Assembly (NCBI RefSeq): GCF_964355755.1
Contig: NC_092672.1
Location: 32,298,501-32,362,500, forward strand
Direction of reading: 5' to 3'
DNA: 64,000 nt
From: Antedon mediterranea
Lineage: Eukaryota; Echinodermata; Crinoidea; Comatulida; Antedonidae
Made by a program: the position numbers and the translations under genes
In this document: positions 35,501 to 45,800 of the stretch, piece by piece
Layout: every line of letters begins with the position of its first letter
Numbering within the stretch: the stretch's first letter is position 1
The notes under the pieces: model-generated
Told to the model about the DNA's origin: nothing
Databases searched by the model: none
The model's input: the letters and a program-made list of their open reading frames with translations, nothing else

Positions 35501-38500
35501 AATTCTCGAACTGAATTTATTCCTTGGAAAAAAAATGTTTAGTTCAGGATTAGCAAGGATAACTGTGTTTATAAAACCAGTTTAGTTACTCGTGTTGATA
35601 ACTAAGTGTGAACGTGCCCGTATTATGACCATTGTGCAGACTTAAGCTTGGTTCCCACAACGACCCAACGCAAGGATGTAACGCAAAGTGATTTGACCAA
35701 TCACAAGCGATGGATTATTCGAACAGTGGCAATTCGCTTGCGTTGGGCGTACGTCCTTGCGTTGCGTCTCTAGTGGGAACCACGTTTTAGATGATAGTAT
35801 CAACAACATTGTTATTGAAGATAGGAATGGATAATTTACATAAATTACCATAATCACTCGATGACGTCAGAATTGCTAACTTCTCCCAGCCAAAGTGATT
35901 CATAATGTCAGCCAGTGCTCTGCTCTGAACGTTATCTGGAGGTAGCATCTTTAGAAGATACTTGTACGATGAGGTCGTCGTTGAAAACGTAGGATCCGTA
36001 GCCATTGGGGCAATCATGGGTATGTGTACGCCCTCACAGATTGGATAGACAGCCTTTACTGGAGTTGAACTCATCGGTCCTATTATTGCACCAACCTTTT
36101 TCGTGAAAATTTCACATACTGCAAAAGGGTAAAAAGGGTCAAAATATTGGATTTTTAATTATATTGAGTTAACATGCGCAGAAAACAATGTGATTCTGCG
36201 CATGTTAATTATTAAAAAGTGTCGAAATTTGGCAATTAAACAATATTTTGGCCATTTTTCGAAAATGTACAGAGATTTTTTCAAAAATGGCCAAAATATC
36301 CACTTTATAAAATTCAATAAAAAATTTGCAATAATATTGACATATGCACATATATTGCGTCATTATCACCTTATAGGGTCATATAACCAGTTATGTCAAA
36401 AAATAAAAGGATCGAAATTTGATAATTTTTCGAAAATTTCTCTGTACTACTGTATAGGACAGGGATTTAAAAAAAAAATATGGCCAAAATATTGACGTTA
36501 TAAAATTCAATTATTTTGCAATAATATTGACATATATGCACATATATTGCGTTATTATCACCTTATAGGGTCATAGTAACCAGTTATGTAAAAAAATAAA
36601 AGGATCGAAATTTGGTCATTTTTCGAAAATTTCTCTGTACTAGGCCTATAGGACCGGGATTTTTTCCAAAAAATTCCAATATATCGACTTTTAATTCAAT
36701 TATTATGCAATAATATTGACATATATGCACATATATTGCGTTATCACCACCTTATAGGGTCATAGTAAGCAGGTTTGTGAAAAAATAAAAGGGTCAACAT
36801 TTTGTCATTTTCCGAAAATTGCCAAAATATCTTTTTCGAAAACTTTTTTGTCCATATTTCAAAAAAATCCATGTACTACAGTAGAGGGATTTAAAAAAAA
36901 AACTAAATTGCGACCCTTAATTTTATTTTTCAACATAACATAACTATGGCCCTATAAGATAATGATAACGCAATATAATGATTATAGCAGAATTATCGCT
37001 TAATTGAATTTAAACTTGATATTTTTGGAAAAAACATTTCTGTACTATGGCTAAATTACAAATGAGCAACTCTCATTTACACAAATCATATCTTCAACAT
37101 ATATCTCTCGATATAGGCCCAATTAGACTTGCCCCAAGTCTGTATTCATTGTCTTTTTTTTTATTTATTTGTTTATTTTTACCGCGATTTTTGTTTAAAA
37201 TTGCCCCAGGTAGTATATGTATGAAACGCCATGTGCCAAAATATTTATCTTTTTACTAATATGGACAAAACTCCGTCTGGAACCCAGACTAAGGCCCAAT
37301 CTATACAGAAGTAGATGCACTCTCTGGGTCACTTATTGACCTAGCGAACGGATACCATCAGCTTTTAAACTTACCCATGACATCTTCGATCAATTCGTAA
37401 TCTAATTTCTCAATTGGTATTTTAATATGACCACGTTACCACCGACAGCGCCACCTGTCGTCTATAGGTTTCAATTTGTTATTTTGATTCCGGGAACCAT
37501 AGCGAATATTATTCATTATAAATAAAGTACGCGCAAATACGTCACATGAAGCCATATTGAGTAATAAGACAACCATCTGACCTACTTTAATTAGCATTTG
37601 TCAACATTATTATTTATTTTGTTATATCAACTTTTGAACGTTGACAACAAGTATTGGGTGGATTACTCTGGTAACAACTGAACAATCTCGTTAAATATAT
37701 TGCCTTTAATCAAGGAAGAGTGAAATTAATCCACTCTTTCCTGCTTTAATCAACACGCTACGCGTCGGTACAACGATATGGATAAACGGTACTAAAGCTC
37801 GGTTTGTATTTGTGGGGTATCAGTATTAGGCCTATAGTACGAAAAAACAGTCTAACCTGAAATATTTACGCTTACAAATATTAACAGATACAGTTGAAAA
37901 TAGACAATTAGGCCTACACACACAAAAAAATCGTTTTAAAACGATAAATTTGAAATAAAAATATATTCAAAAACTTACAATTTTGAATATTGCCAAAAGC
38001 ATCTAAACTGGAATGGGTGTACATTTGATGAGGAACCATTCTATACCCAGGTAAAATATCCGGATCTAAATTAACTTTTGAAAACGCCAACTCTACTGCT
38101 CGTAGTTGAAGAGGTGGATTTTCCTGCGTTAATAGAACCCCTGTATTGAAAAATAAAACAGTCACTGGTAAAGTTTTACAAGTTTGCTGTGTGGACACAA
38201 GCTATAGTTTAAAATATATTTACCGACATCTACGCATATTTTAGTTTAAAAATTCGATAAAACTCAGAGTTTAACAAGAAAAGATTTCTAAACTTTGCTA
38301 GTGTAGTCGACCAGTTGAAAAACTTTGGCAAACTGCAGAAAACAAGTTTGTAGTTAAGTTTAGTTTGCAAACTCCGGCGAGTTTGTAAAGGAAACAAAGT
38401 TTGTAAGTGTGGACGAGTTGATAAACTTTGGAAAATTGCAAAGAAAAACATGTTTACAGAAATTTACACTAGGATTAGTTTGGAAATTCGAGTTTGTTCA

Positions 38501-40493
38501 GAATTTATTTCTAAAGTTTGTTAGTATAGACCAAACTTTGGCAAACTGCAAAAAACAAGTTTGTAGAAAGTTGACACTAGCGAACTTTAGTTTGCAAACT
38601 TCGAGCTTCTCAAGAAATTGTTTTCAAAGTTTGCTAGTGTAGACCAGTTAACAAACAAAAAATAAATATAGGCCTAATTATATTTTATTATTTCGCAACA
38701 TTATTTTTTTTTTTTTTAAGTTTGCAAAGTCCAAGCTTAGAAAGAAGCATGTTCCAAAGTTTTCCAAAGCGTAGATCTCGTCAAACTGCAGCAACGATAG
38801 TTTGCAGCAGAAGTTAGGGTATGTTCCTTCTTGAAGCTTGGTTCCCACTAGAACGTAACGCAAGGACGTAAACGCAACACAAGCGTTTTAGCCAATGACA
38901 AGCGAAGTTATAGACAGTTAGCAATCACAAGCGAATAAGCCATCGCTTGTGATTGGTCAATACACTTGCGTTGCGTTACGTTCTTGTGTTGCGTCGCTAG
39001 TGGGAACCACGCTTGACAAAATGAAGCAATAATATCAATAATGTAATACGAGAGATATGGAGATAATGGCAGTGACAATAGAGTAGATAGGCAAGAAACA
39101 GTGACAAAACCCCGAATTTAAACCATAGCAAAGATAATTTTCTGGTGAATTATGTTCGTGTTCGTGTACATGTTATAAAATTATTATTGTTTAAATAGTT
39201 TACATAACTATACGTACATGCACCCCTTCAAGTGAGTAAACTATCGTACACTCAACAAACGTGTGAACATAATGCGACACGCGCCACTCACGTGGTGTTA
39301 ATTCACTCCCTGGTGTGAACTGGTGCCTATCAGTGCAGTTACAATTTTCTTTGATAATAATTCACAATAAATTAGTAGGAATTCATGTGTAGAGAAATAG
39401 CGATGCTATAGGAAATAAATAGTTAAGATATCCACCAGAATAACATTTTTAATAATATTGTAATGTTTCTAAGCAGATTATCACGGGATCTATAGGATTA
39501 AATCGAGGGATAAGTAATTAAGACTAATTCAGGACAACATTTTCTGATGACAGGAGAAATATTATAACGACGTTTTATCCGCATGAATTTCTTTTAAATA
39601 TTTAATAAGTTTCATTTTTTAGGACCGATTTTGGCAGTACGGATTGAATCTTTCTTTTTTCAGCTTCTCCATGATATACCGTATGGAAAGAGATGGTGTT
39701 GTTGAATTACATCGCTCAATGTATCTAGTTCTCTAATGAGTTAGTACTGGCAGATATATCCAGCAAAGATGTGAAAACAAAACCTATATCCCGAATGACG
39801 TGATACAAGTTACCCGCGTAGTAAAATGTCGCACATTGGATGTACGATACTTCACCAAGAGAAGGGGGTCGAGCAGGTGAAAGTAACGTTATATTTGTCG
39901 ATTATGCGCGTCTTATTAATAATAATAACTGTCTTATTCATGTTGAATATTTCAATAAGAAATCTCAGCTTTCGATGCATAAAAGTGGGCGTATGTATTT
40001 TAACTGCGTGAGTGTATGTTAAATACGTGCAAAACGTGAGAAACTTTTTTATGAAACTATGCGAGAACTTGCGCTACAGAATACTTTATACCACGCTTTT
40101 TGATATTGCTAACTAAATTTGTATAGACACAAAATACTCAAAATAGTTATTAAGCAAGGGCCTATATAATCCTAATAATTAACAGTAAAATATAGAAAAA
40201 TACAGTAATGTGTTTAATTCAAAAAAATACTGTACAAAATCTTTGTTCCTTTAGAGGCTTAGACCTCGTAAGGTTTTTGGTTTTCGGTTTTCATTATTAA
40301 ATATCTTCATATATATCTAAAAAGAAACTAATTAGATAAATAAGTAGGCAAAATATACTTATTGTCCATGTTTAAATAAAATAAATGATAAAATGAAAAA
40401 AAAAATTGTGTACTCACCAATTGTAATATTTTTATCCTCCGACTTGATGACAAAAGGAAGAAAAATCAAAGACAAAAGTATTGATATCTCCAT
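29584..40493 (-). CDS. Ionotropic glutamate receptor subunit, atypical (16 exons)
   Basis: Exons: 40418-40493, 37979-38140, 35849-36118, 35254-35522, 34924-35091, 34459-34629, 34006-34110, 33571-33708, 33005-33214, 32469-32640, 31887-32065, 31641-31773, 31278-31558, 30915-31053, 30351-30511, 29584-29835. All junctions are GT-AG with matching phase; the product is 961 residues. Signal peptide about 1-19; amino-terminal domain to about 435. S1 ligand half includes TTILEKPFVMEL, DRFYGYCIDLLNEL and APFTISYERE, where R538 is the family's alpha-carboxylate-binding arginine. The pore loop ends AAGVQQGAENNP (Q639/Q640), and TM3 has the gating motif TYTANLAAFLT. S2 has D754 (AFIFDSAV) in the ligand-acid position and Q707-P708 where AMPA/kainate receptors have Ser/Thr. 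TM4 is in exon 15; the acidic tail is exon 16. The QQ pore is AMPA/kainate/delta-like, while the S2 segment around D754 resembles NMDA GluN1. It may be an epsilon- or delta-class subunit; the exact class needs a tree. Confidence 0.93.
33366..33531. mobile_element. MITE family A, copy 3
   Basis: The ends are AGCTCTGTCTACACTATCAA and TTTGATAGTGTAGACAGGACT, flanked by TAA and TTA. It lies in the receptor intron between the exons ending at 33214 and beginning at 33571, about 40 bp from the latter. Confidence 0.85.
33757..33890. repeat. 18-bp tandem repeat in a receptor intron
   Basis: About seven diverging copies of a unit like GACATTTTACGATTTGGT occur in the intron between the exons at 33571-33708 and 34006-34110. 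The period is a multiple of three, which leaves a spurious open frame on the minus strand. Confidence 0.7.
35645..35786. mobile_element. MITE family B, copy 3
   Basis: It runs from AGCTTGGTTCCCAC to GTGGGAACCACGTT, flanked by TTA on both sides (35642-35644 and 35787-35789). It sits in the receptor intron 35523-35848, of which it makes up nearly half. Confidence 0.85.
36120..36960. repeat. Satellite-like array related to that at 22.5-23.5 kb
   Basis: Four units of about 180 bp contain AAAAGGATCGAAATTTG, TTTTTCGAAAATTTCTCTGT, an AT-rich middle, and CATATATTGCG with TCACCTTATAGGGTCATA. The first unit has a palindrome with ACATGCGCAGA and TCTGCGCATGT arms like the 22.5-kb array. It fills the 5' side of the large receptor intron between exons 2 and 3 (36119-37978). 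Confidence 0.75.
38255..38820. repeat. Degenerate repeats in the first receptor intron
   Basis: Three or more diverged copies of a unit of about 110-120 bp share AACTTTGGCAAACTGCAAAA, CAAGTTTGTAG, TAGTTTGCAAACTTC and TTTGCTAGTGTAGACCAGTT. No coding capacity. It ends next to a family B MITE. Confidence 0.6.
38835..39013. mobile_element. MITE family B, copy 4
   Basis: Full-length copy with AGCTTGGTTCCCACTAG and CTAGTGGGAACCACGCT ends, flanked by TGA on both sides (38832-38834 and 39014-39016). It shows that the target is TNA rather than strictly TTA. It lies in the first intron of the glutamate receptor gene. Confidence 0.9.
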
Positions 40494-40716
40494 AATGTAT
40501 TGTAGTACGTAGATGAAAATGCTTTCTCGTTTGATGTCTCTTCTTCAATGGTAGGAGACGAACCCAACATTCTTCTTCACACTTCCAAGGTCAAATGCGC
40601 AGACACAATGACGTCACTGAATAAACAGTATAGTTAGTTGTTGCAAAGCTTCATTCACAGGAATTGTTCCGTCTCACGAAACGGTGCGGTTCGATTCTTT
40701 ATGAACGTTTTAATCT

Positions 40717-41314
40717 AGCCTGGGTGCAGTACAAATTTTGCGGGAAAAAAGTATAGGAACATTTTTTTCTTTTTTTTCTGATAGAGTATACCATATAGAA
40801 TGTCAGAAAAAAAATCCCCATCCCAGGGTCTTGGGGAAAATTTGTTATGGCACTTTTAAATTTTGGCCTATATAACACACAAATTCCTATTAACACACAC
40901 AAATACCTATATATAGGGGATAGGGAAAACCAATTCACGTTTTTTTTTACTTGGAGTTGTGTTATGATGATTAAAATTTGCCGAGCCTTACTTTAATAAC
41001 TACTTCTCATAGTAGTTGATAAATCGAGTCGATAACAATGAAATCATCATGCCAGAATCCAATATGGCGTCCAATTTGGCGGAAAAAACAGGGTATTGCT
41101 AAACCCCCGCAAACTCTTGCAAACCTAAAAAAAAACATAGCAAACCCCACCGAACCAACATAAAAGTGATTGAATCATGTAGTGTACGACCCACTGGGTA
41201 TATCCATGTAAAAAAAAATTAAATTTCTACTGTTAACTACTTATTTTTGGGGTAAAACATAATTTTCCTATACTTTTTTCCCGCAAATGTGTATAATTGT
41301 TCTGCACCCAGGCT
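40717..41314. mobile_element. Non-autonomous DNA transposon of about 600 bp
   Basis: The terminal inverted repeat AGCCTGGGTGCAG extends with gaps to TTTGCGGGAAAAAAGTATAGGA on the left, mirrored at 41266-41314. The flanks carry AATCT on both sides, or TAATCT if the last T is counted as target. There is no transposase ORF. It lies about 220 bp upstream of the glutamate receptor start codon, where the promoter should be. Confidence 0.75.
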
Positions 41315-41319
41315 AATCT

Positions 41320-42520
41320 GATTTTCCACTAGTAGGCGAAATTGTTCGCGATCGAATCGAAAACGTCAGCTTATACGCACGCATGCGTATTTAAGTTTCC
41401 ATCTTCCAAATCCTTCATGCTCTAATAAGACTGTTTTCTCTCTGTCATGGAGAAAGAAGTATGTTCCAATTTACTTCTCCATTGGGTGGTATGAGATGAT
41501 TGGACTTGAACAAAAGGCAACACTCCATATTATAAAATACAACTAATTTTACGATTTTAAGCCATTTTATTTGTTCCTTTATTTCATTATTCTGACACCG
41601 GCTGTCTTCAGGTCTATTTAGAGGTTTTTTTTCAGATTCAATTGAATTAAAATCTTCAATAATTATGTTCAATAAATATGTATATTATGTACAAAGTACG
41701 ATAGGCCCGCAAGGTCAAACTTAAGTTATAACTACTTCTTAAAAAAAAGAATTAAAATAGTTAAAAGTTCAGTTACAACGATTCATAGAAATATTTCCAA
41801 TTCTTCACATTTCTTATTACCTGGGGTGGCACAAAAACGTCCACAAGTCACAATGCTTTTTGATTCTCAAGAAAATCGTTGTTTTTGGTCACAAAACTCT
41901 CTACCTTACATATGGGCCGAAATATTAATTAGCACGCCCTCTGTCGCATTTTATCGGGTGGTGACACGAAATATCTACTCATTATCGGGAGAGCTAAAAG
42001 GTCTCAATGAATACAAAACCAAAATTATCACGTCATCGAATAAAAAAACTTAGGATTAATTAGGATTGTTTACAACTCATCACGGTTGAGAAGGTGTTTT
42101 GACACGGATCGCGAGGAAGTTTTATGATTATGCATACAGAGTAGCCAAACAAGCGCATTGCATTATGGGATATGTTTTGATTGAAAACTTTGACTGGAAG
42201 TCAAAGTTATTTTTTGAACAAAAAAAAATTTTTTTTGTGACTAATTTTTGGTGAAAGTTAACTATTATGACACTTCAAAATGACCCACTTTTTTTCGAAA
42301 TTAAAAAATAAAAATTTTTTTTGGAATTAGTCAAAGGGACAAAACATCTTTAAAAACTCCAGATATCGATGATGTGAAAGTACTTAAAGGTAATGTTACA
42401 TTCTGAAGAGGTATAGTGAATTCAGTAAGTTTTTGAAAAATGTTTGAATTGTTATTTAGAAAATGATTACTTCAACCATTCAATATTTAAAAAGTGCATT
42501 TGAACTTCACCAAATATCAA
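41320..42520. other. Intergenic, no gene found
   Basis: This lies between the glutamate receptor gene and the 3' end of ILKAP. Short ORFs at 41445-41672 and 41826-42053 have no family resemblance or splice context. The 42.18-42.36 kb part is A/T-rich and low in complexity. Confidence 0.5.
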
Positions 42521-42523
42521 ATA

Positions 42524-42840
42524 ACTTTTTAAAGAACCTCTGTGGTCTAGTTGTTAAGGCACTTTTTCTATAAGCGACAAGATGTGGTTTGAATCCAACC
42601 AGAGGACTCGGAGCTATTAATTGATATCGATTTAAGTTATGTAACTATTTTGTGCATGGCAATTAACCTTTATTGATTTAAATTTAAATAACTTTTTAAA
42701 GAACCTATGTGGTCTAGTTAAGGCACTCTTCCTATAAGCGACAAGATGTGGGTTTGAAACCAAACTGGGAACTCAAAGCTATATCATTTAGATATGTAAC
42801 TATTTGTGCAAATTGTGATTAACCTTTATTGACTTAATAA
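42524..42840 (+). repeat. Two tandem copies of a tRNA-like (SINE-like) unit
   Basis: Units of about 160 bp (from about 42524 and 42686) share AACTTTTTAAAGAACC, an A-box-like TGGTCTAGTTGTTAAGGC, ATAAGCGACAAGATGTGG, a B-box-like GGTTTGAATCC, and end in GATTAACCTTTATTGA. The second unit abuts the last codons of ILKAP. Confidence 0.7.
42825..42830 (-). promoter_or_regulatory. Likely poly(A) signal of ILKAP, supplied by a repeat
   Basis: AATAAA on the minus strand begins 15 bases past the ILKAP stop codon and belongs to the tail of the SINE-like unit. The same hexamer occurs in the sister unit at about 42670. Confidence 0.5.
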
Positions 42841-42844
42841 AAAA

Positions 42845-45800
42845 CTATGTCGTTATACTAACAAGCATAACAGTAACATTATCCGAACTACCGCGTCTGA
42901 TAGCCTCCGCAGCCAATCGGCTGCAAGCAACTTCAAGCTTAGCGTCAATGTTTTCAGTTTTATTATCTCCCGTATCGTCAGTCTGAAAGAAAGAAATGGA
43001 CATAAACATTGATTTACCAACATCAGATATTTAACAAGAAAATTGGAGACATAAGACAAAGTTTAACCTTCAATATATTGTTAATGAATTCCAGAGCGCC
43101 CTCTATAGTGAATCCTTTCCATAAGCCATCACAGGCCAGTAGTAAAAATCTATAAAAAGATTTAAAAAGTTTTTGTAGTGGCAAAAAAAATTAATTACAG
43201 TACTTTTTGAAAGGAAAGGGAACATTTGTTAAAAATAAACATTTTTTAAACAAGGAAAGAGGTGTACAGTACACACAACTTTATAAACAAAACATAAGAG
43301 TGTTTAAAATTATGGTCACAGTTTAGTGCGTACTGCTCCTTCTCACTTACTTATCTTTATCAGTAAGAAGACATTTCTTAACATCAGGAATACAAGTGAC
43401 TCCACAATGTTTAAATCGGCCATCTCCTATTGAACGAGACACCTCAAGAATTCCCATTATACGTCCATCTCTAAATAAGCAATCAGAAATGTTTTACAAA
43501 AAACTTAGATGTTACACTATTTAACTACATGCTTCTCGCGTCATGTCGGTGCTGCCAACTACAGCGCTGTTTTGTCCACAACAGTGGCTGTGCGAGCTAG
43601 TACATCAGGGTAACCCCCTACGCCTCTCGAAAGATGTTCTAGGTTCTAAAAAGTGCACATGAGCATTTTGTGTACACTGGACCTACGGTTTGTAGTCCTA
43701 ATCCACCATAACCATAAAGCGAGTGAGCCTCGAACCTTGCCATAATGCAATAGATTACGGTTCCACTGTCTTAATAACCGCTGGCCACTCACTCCCTAAA
43801 TGTTTGTATAATATGTTCTTGGTATGATAAGATATTTGTACAACACAACAAGACACATTTCAGGCCTTGTCTTTTGAATATTATAGGTGTGCTACAAATT
43901 GCACTCCTCAATACATTCAGGGATGCTGTAGGTGTGCTGTTTGTATTTTGGTGTGTAGAAGTTTACCAAATTTAGGCGTGTTGTAAATCGCACTCCTCAA
44001 GGGCAGTTTAGGAGTGAGTTAGGTAAGTGATCGCACTCGCTCGCCTTAAAAGGCTTGACATGTTTTCTAGGCCCAACTTACGTAACTTTGCCTCCAGCCT
44101 TCTGAATCCTTATACGTTCCTCATACTGTGTGGGGCTGTGGTCTCTAGACAACGGCAGGAAGTGATCAACTTTAGAGTCTTCATTATAACGACATAACAA
44201 AGCCTATCAACATAATAGCATTATTGTGTTTAATTTACAATTATTATGAAGTTTATTAAGCACACAGATATTTATAACAATGATTAATTCCTGTACAAAA
44301 TAAATTGGTCATTAAGGATCAAACTAATAGTAATACACTGTACAGTATACATTCATTGTTTCATAAATAAAGCCTAGGGAAAAAACAATTTATTTTTAAA
44401 TTATTTTCTCACATACATTAAGGTATCTATATTATATACTGTTAACTTGTTTATTTTTAAATCGTAATAAGGTACACAGTTAAACCCCTAGTAAGGGAGC
44501 TCTTTGGGACCCAACAAATTGTCCCCTGAATAGAGAGTGTCCCCTAAATAGGGGTACCCTAAAACTTAATTAAAAATTAAACACTAATTGATCTGGACTC
44601 AAGGAATTGAGATAAATTGAAACTTTAGCAGCCAACGTTTAACAAATGAAAACTGTCAAGTTAGAGAAAGTATCATCATTTTTGGTATCAATAACTATAT
44701 AATTATTTTTTGGTCTTTTTTTTGATGGAAAAAAAATTGTTTATTTATATAAAAATTGTATGTAGGGCTGGGCTTGGGTAGTGGGGTATAAACATTGTCC
44801 TGGAAAGGATTTAAACTATTTGAATGAATATTGTCATGCTTATGAAGTATATATTCTAGGCCTAGTACTATTGCATCATCATATATAAAATCGTTCCCTT
44901 TTTTTGGATATTACTAATAATGTAAATGTGGTTTTCAGAATTCTTGTAATAATTGTAGGACTGCCAGTATGCATGGACATATATTAGTCAGATAAGTATG
45001 TTAATAATGTTATTAATGTTCCTAAATTGGTAATGAAATCAGACAATAAACAAAGAAACCAAGGTACATCGTGGTAAACTTGGTTTTGTGAAACTATGGG
45101 ATTTCCACTCCTTCCTGGAAACACGTTTGACATGACACAAAATTTAGTTTTCATACATTCATTCATTTCCTTTGCATTTAGGTAACATAATTTGGCAAAT
45201 AAAGACCTTTCATACCAAACGACAGTACTTTGAAGACCTTTCAAACCAAACTACAGTACTTTGAAGATCTTTCATACCAAACTACAGTACTTTGAAGACC
45301 TTTCAAACCAAACTACAGTACTTGAAGATCTTTCATACCAAACTACAGTACTTGAAGATCTTTCATACCAAACTACAGTACTTGAAGATCTTTCATACCA
45401 AACTACAGTACTTGAAGATCTTTCATACCAAACTACAGTACTTGAAGATCTTTCATACCAAACTACAGTACTTGAAGATCTTTCATACCAAACTACAGTA
45501 CTTTGAAGATCTTTCATAGTACTTTGAAGATTCAAGAATATCGCCATCTATTGTTATTAAAGTTGTTTTTAATTTAAAAAATTAACATTTAATTGAAAAA
45601 CTCTAAGAGATGTATAATTCAAGCCGTGGCAATTGGACAATTTCTACTTCTTATAGTAGAAAAATGTATATTGAACCTGAAAATATTCATTTTTTAAGTG
45701 CTGGACTGACAAGCATCATTAGTTTAACAGGAATATTTGAAAACCTGATTGTTATTTTGGCTGTTTGCTGCATTTGTCAACTTCGGAAGAAACCGAATAT

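Noticed and set aside
42853-43059. 68-codon minus ORF at the ILKAP 3' end
   Set aside because: It is a shadow frame; the correct frame of exon 42845-42982 ends in the PP2C motif RRGSSDNVTVMLV.
45203-45535. Regular 30-bp direct repeats, CRISPR-like at a glance
   Set aside because: Units are contiguous without unique spacers and the context is animal DNA; it is a minisatellite. The same holds for 21729-21960 and 48405-49004.
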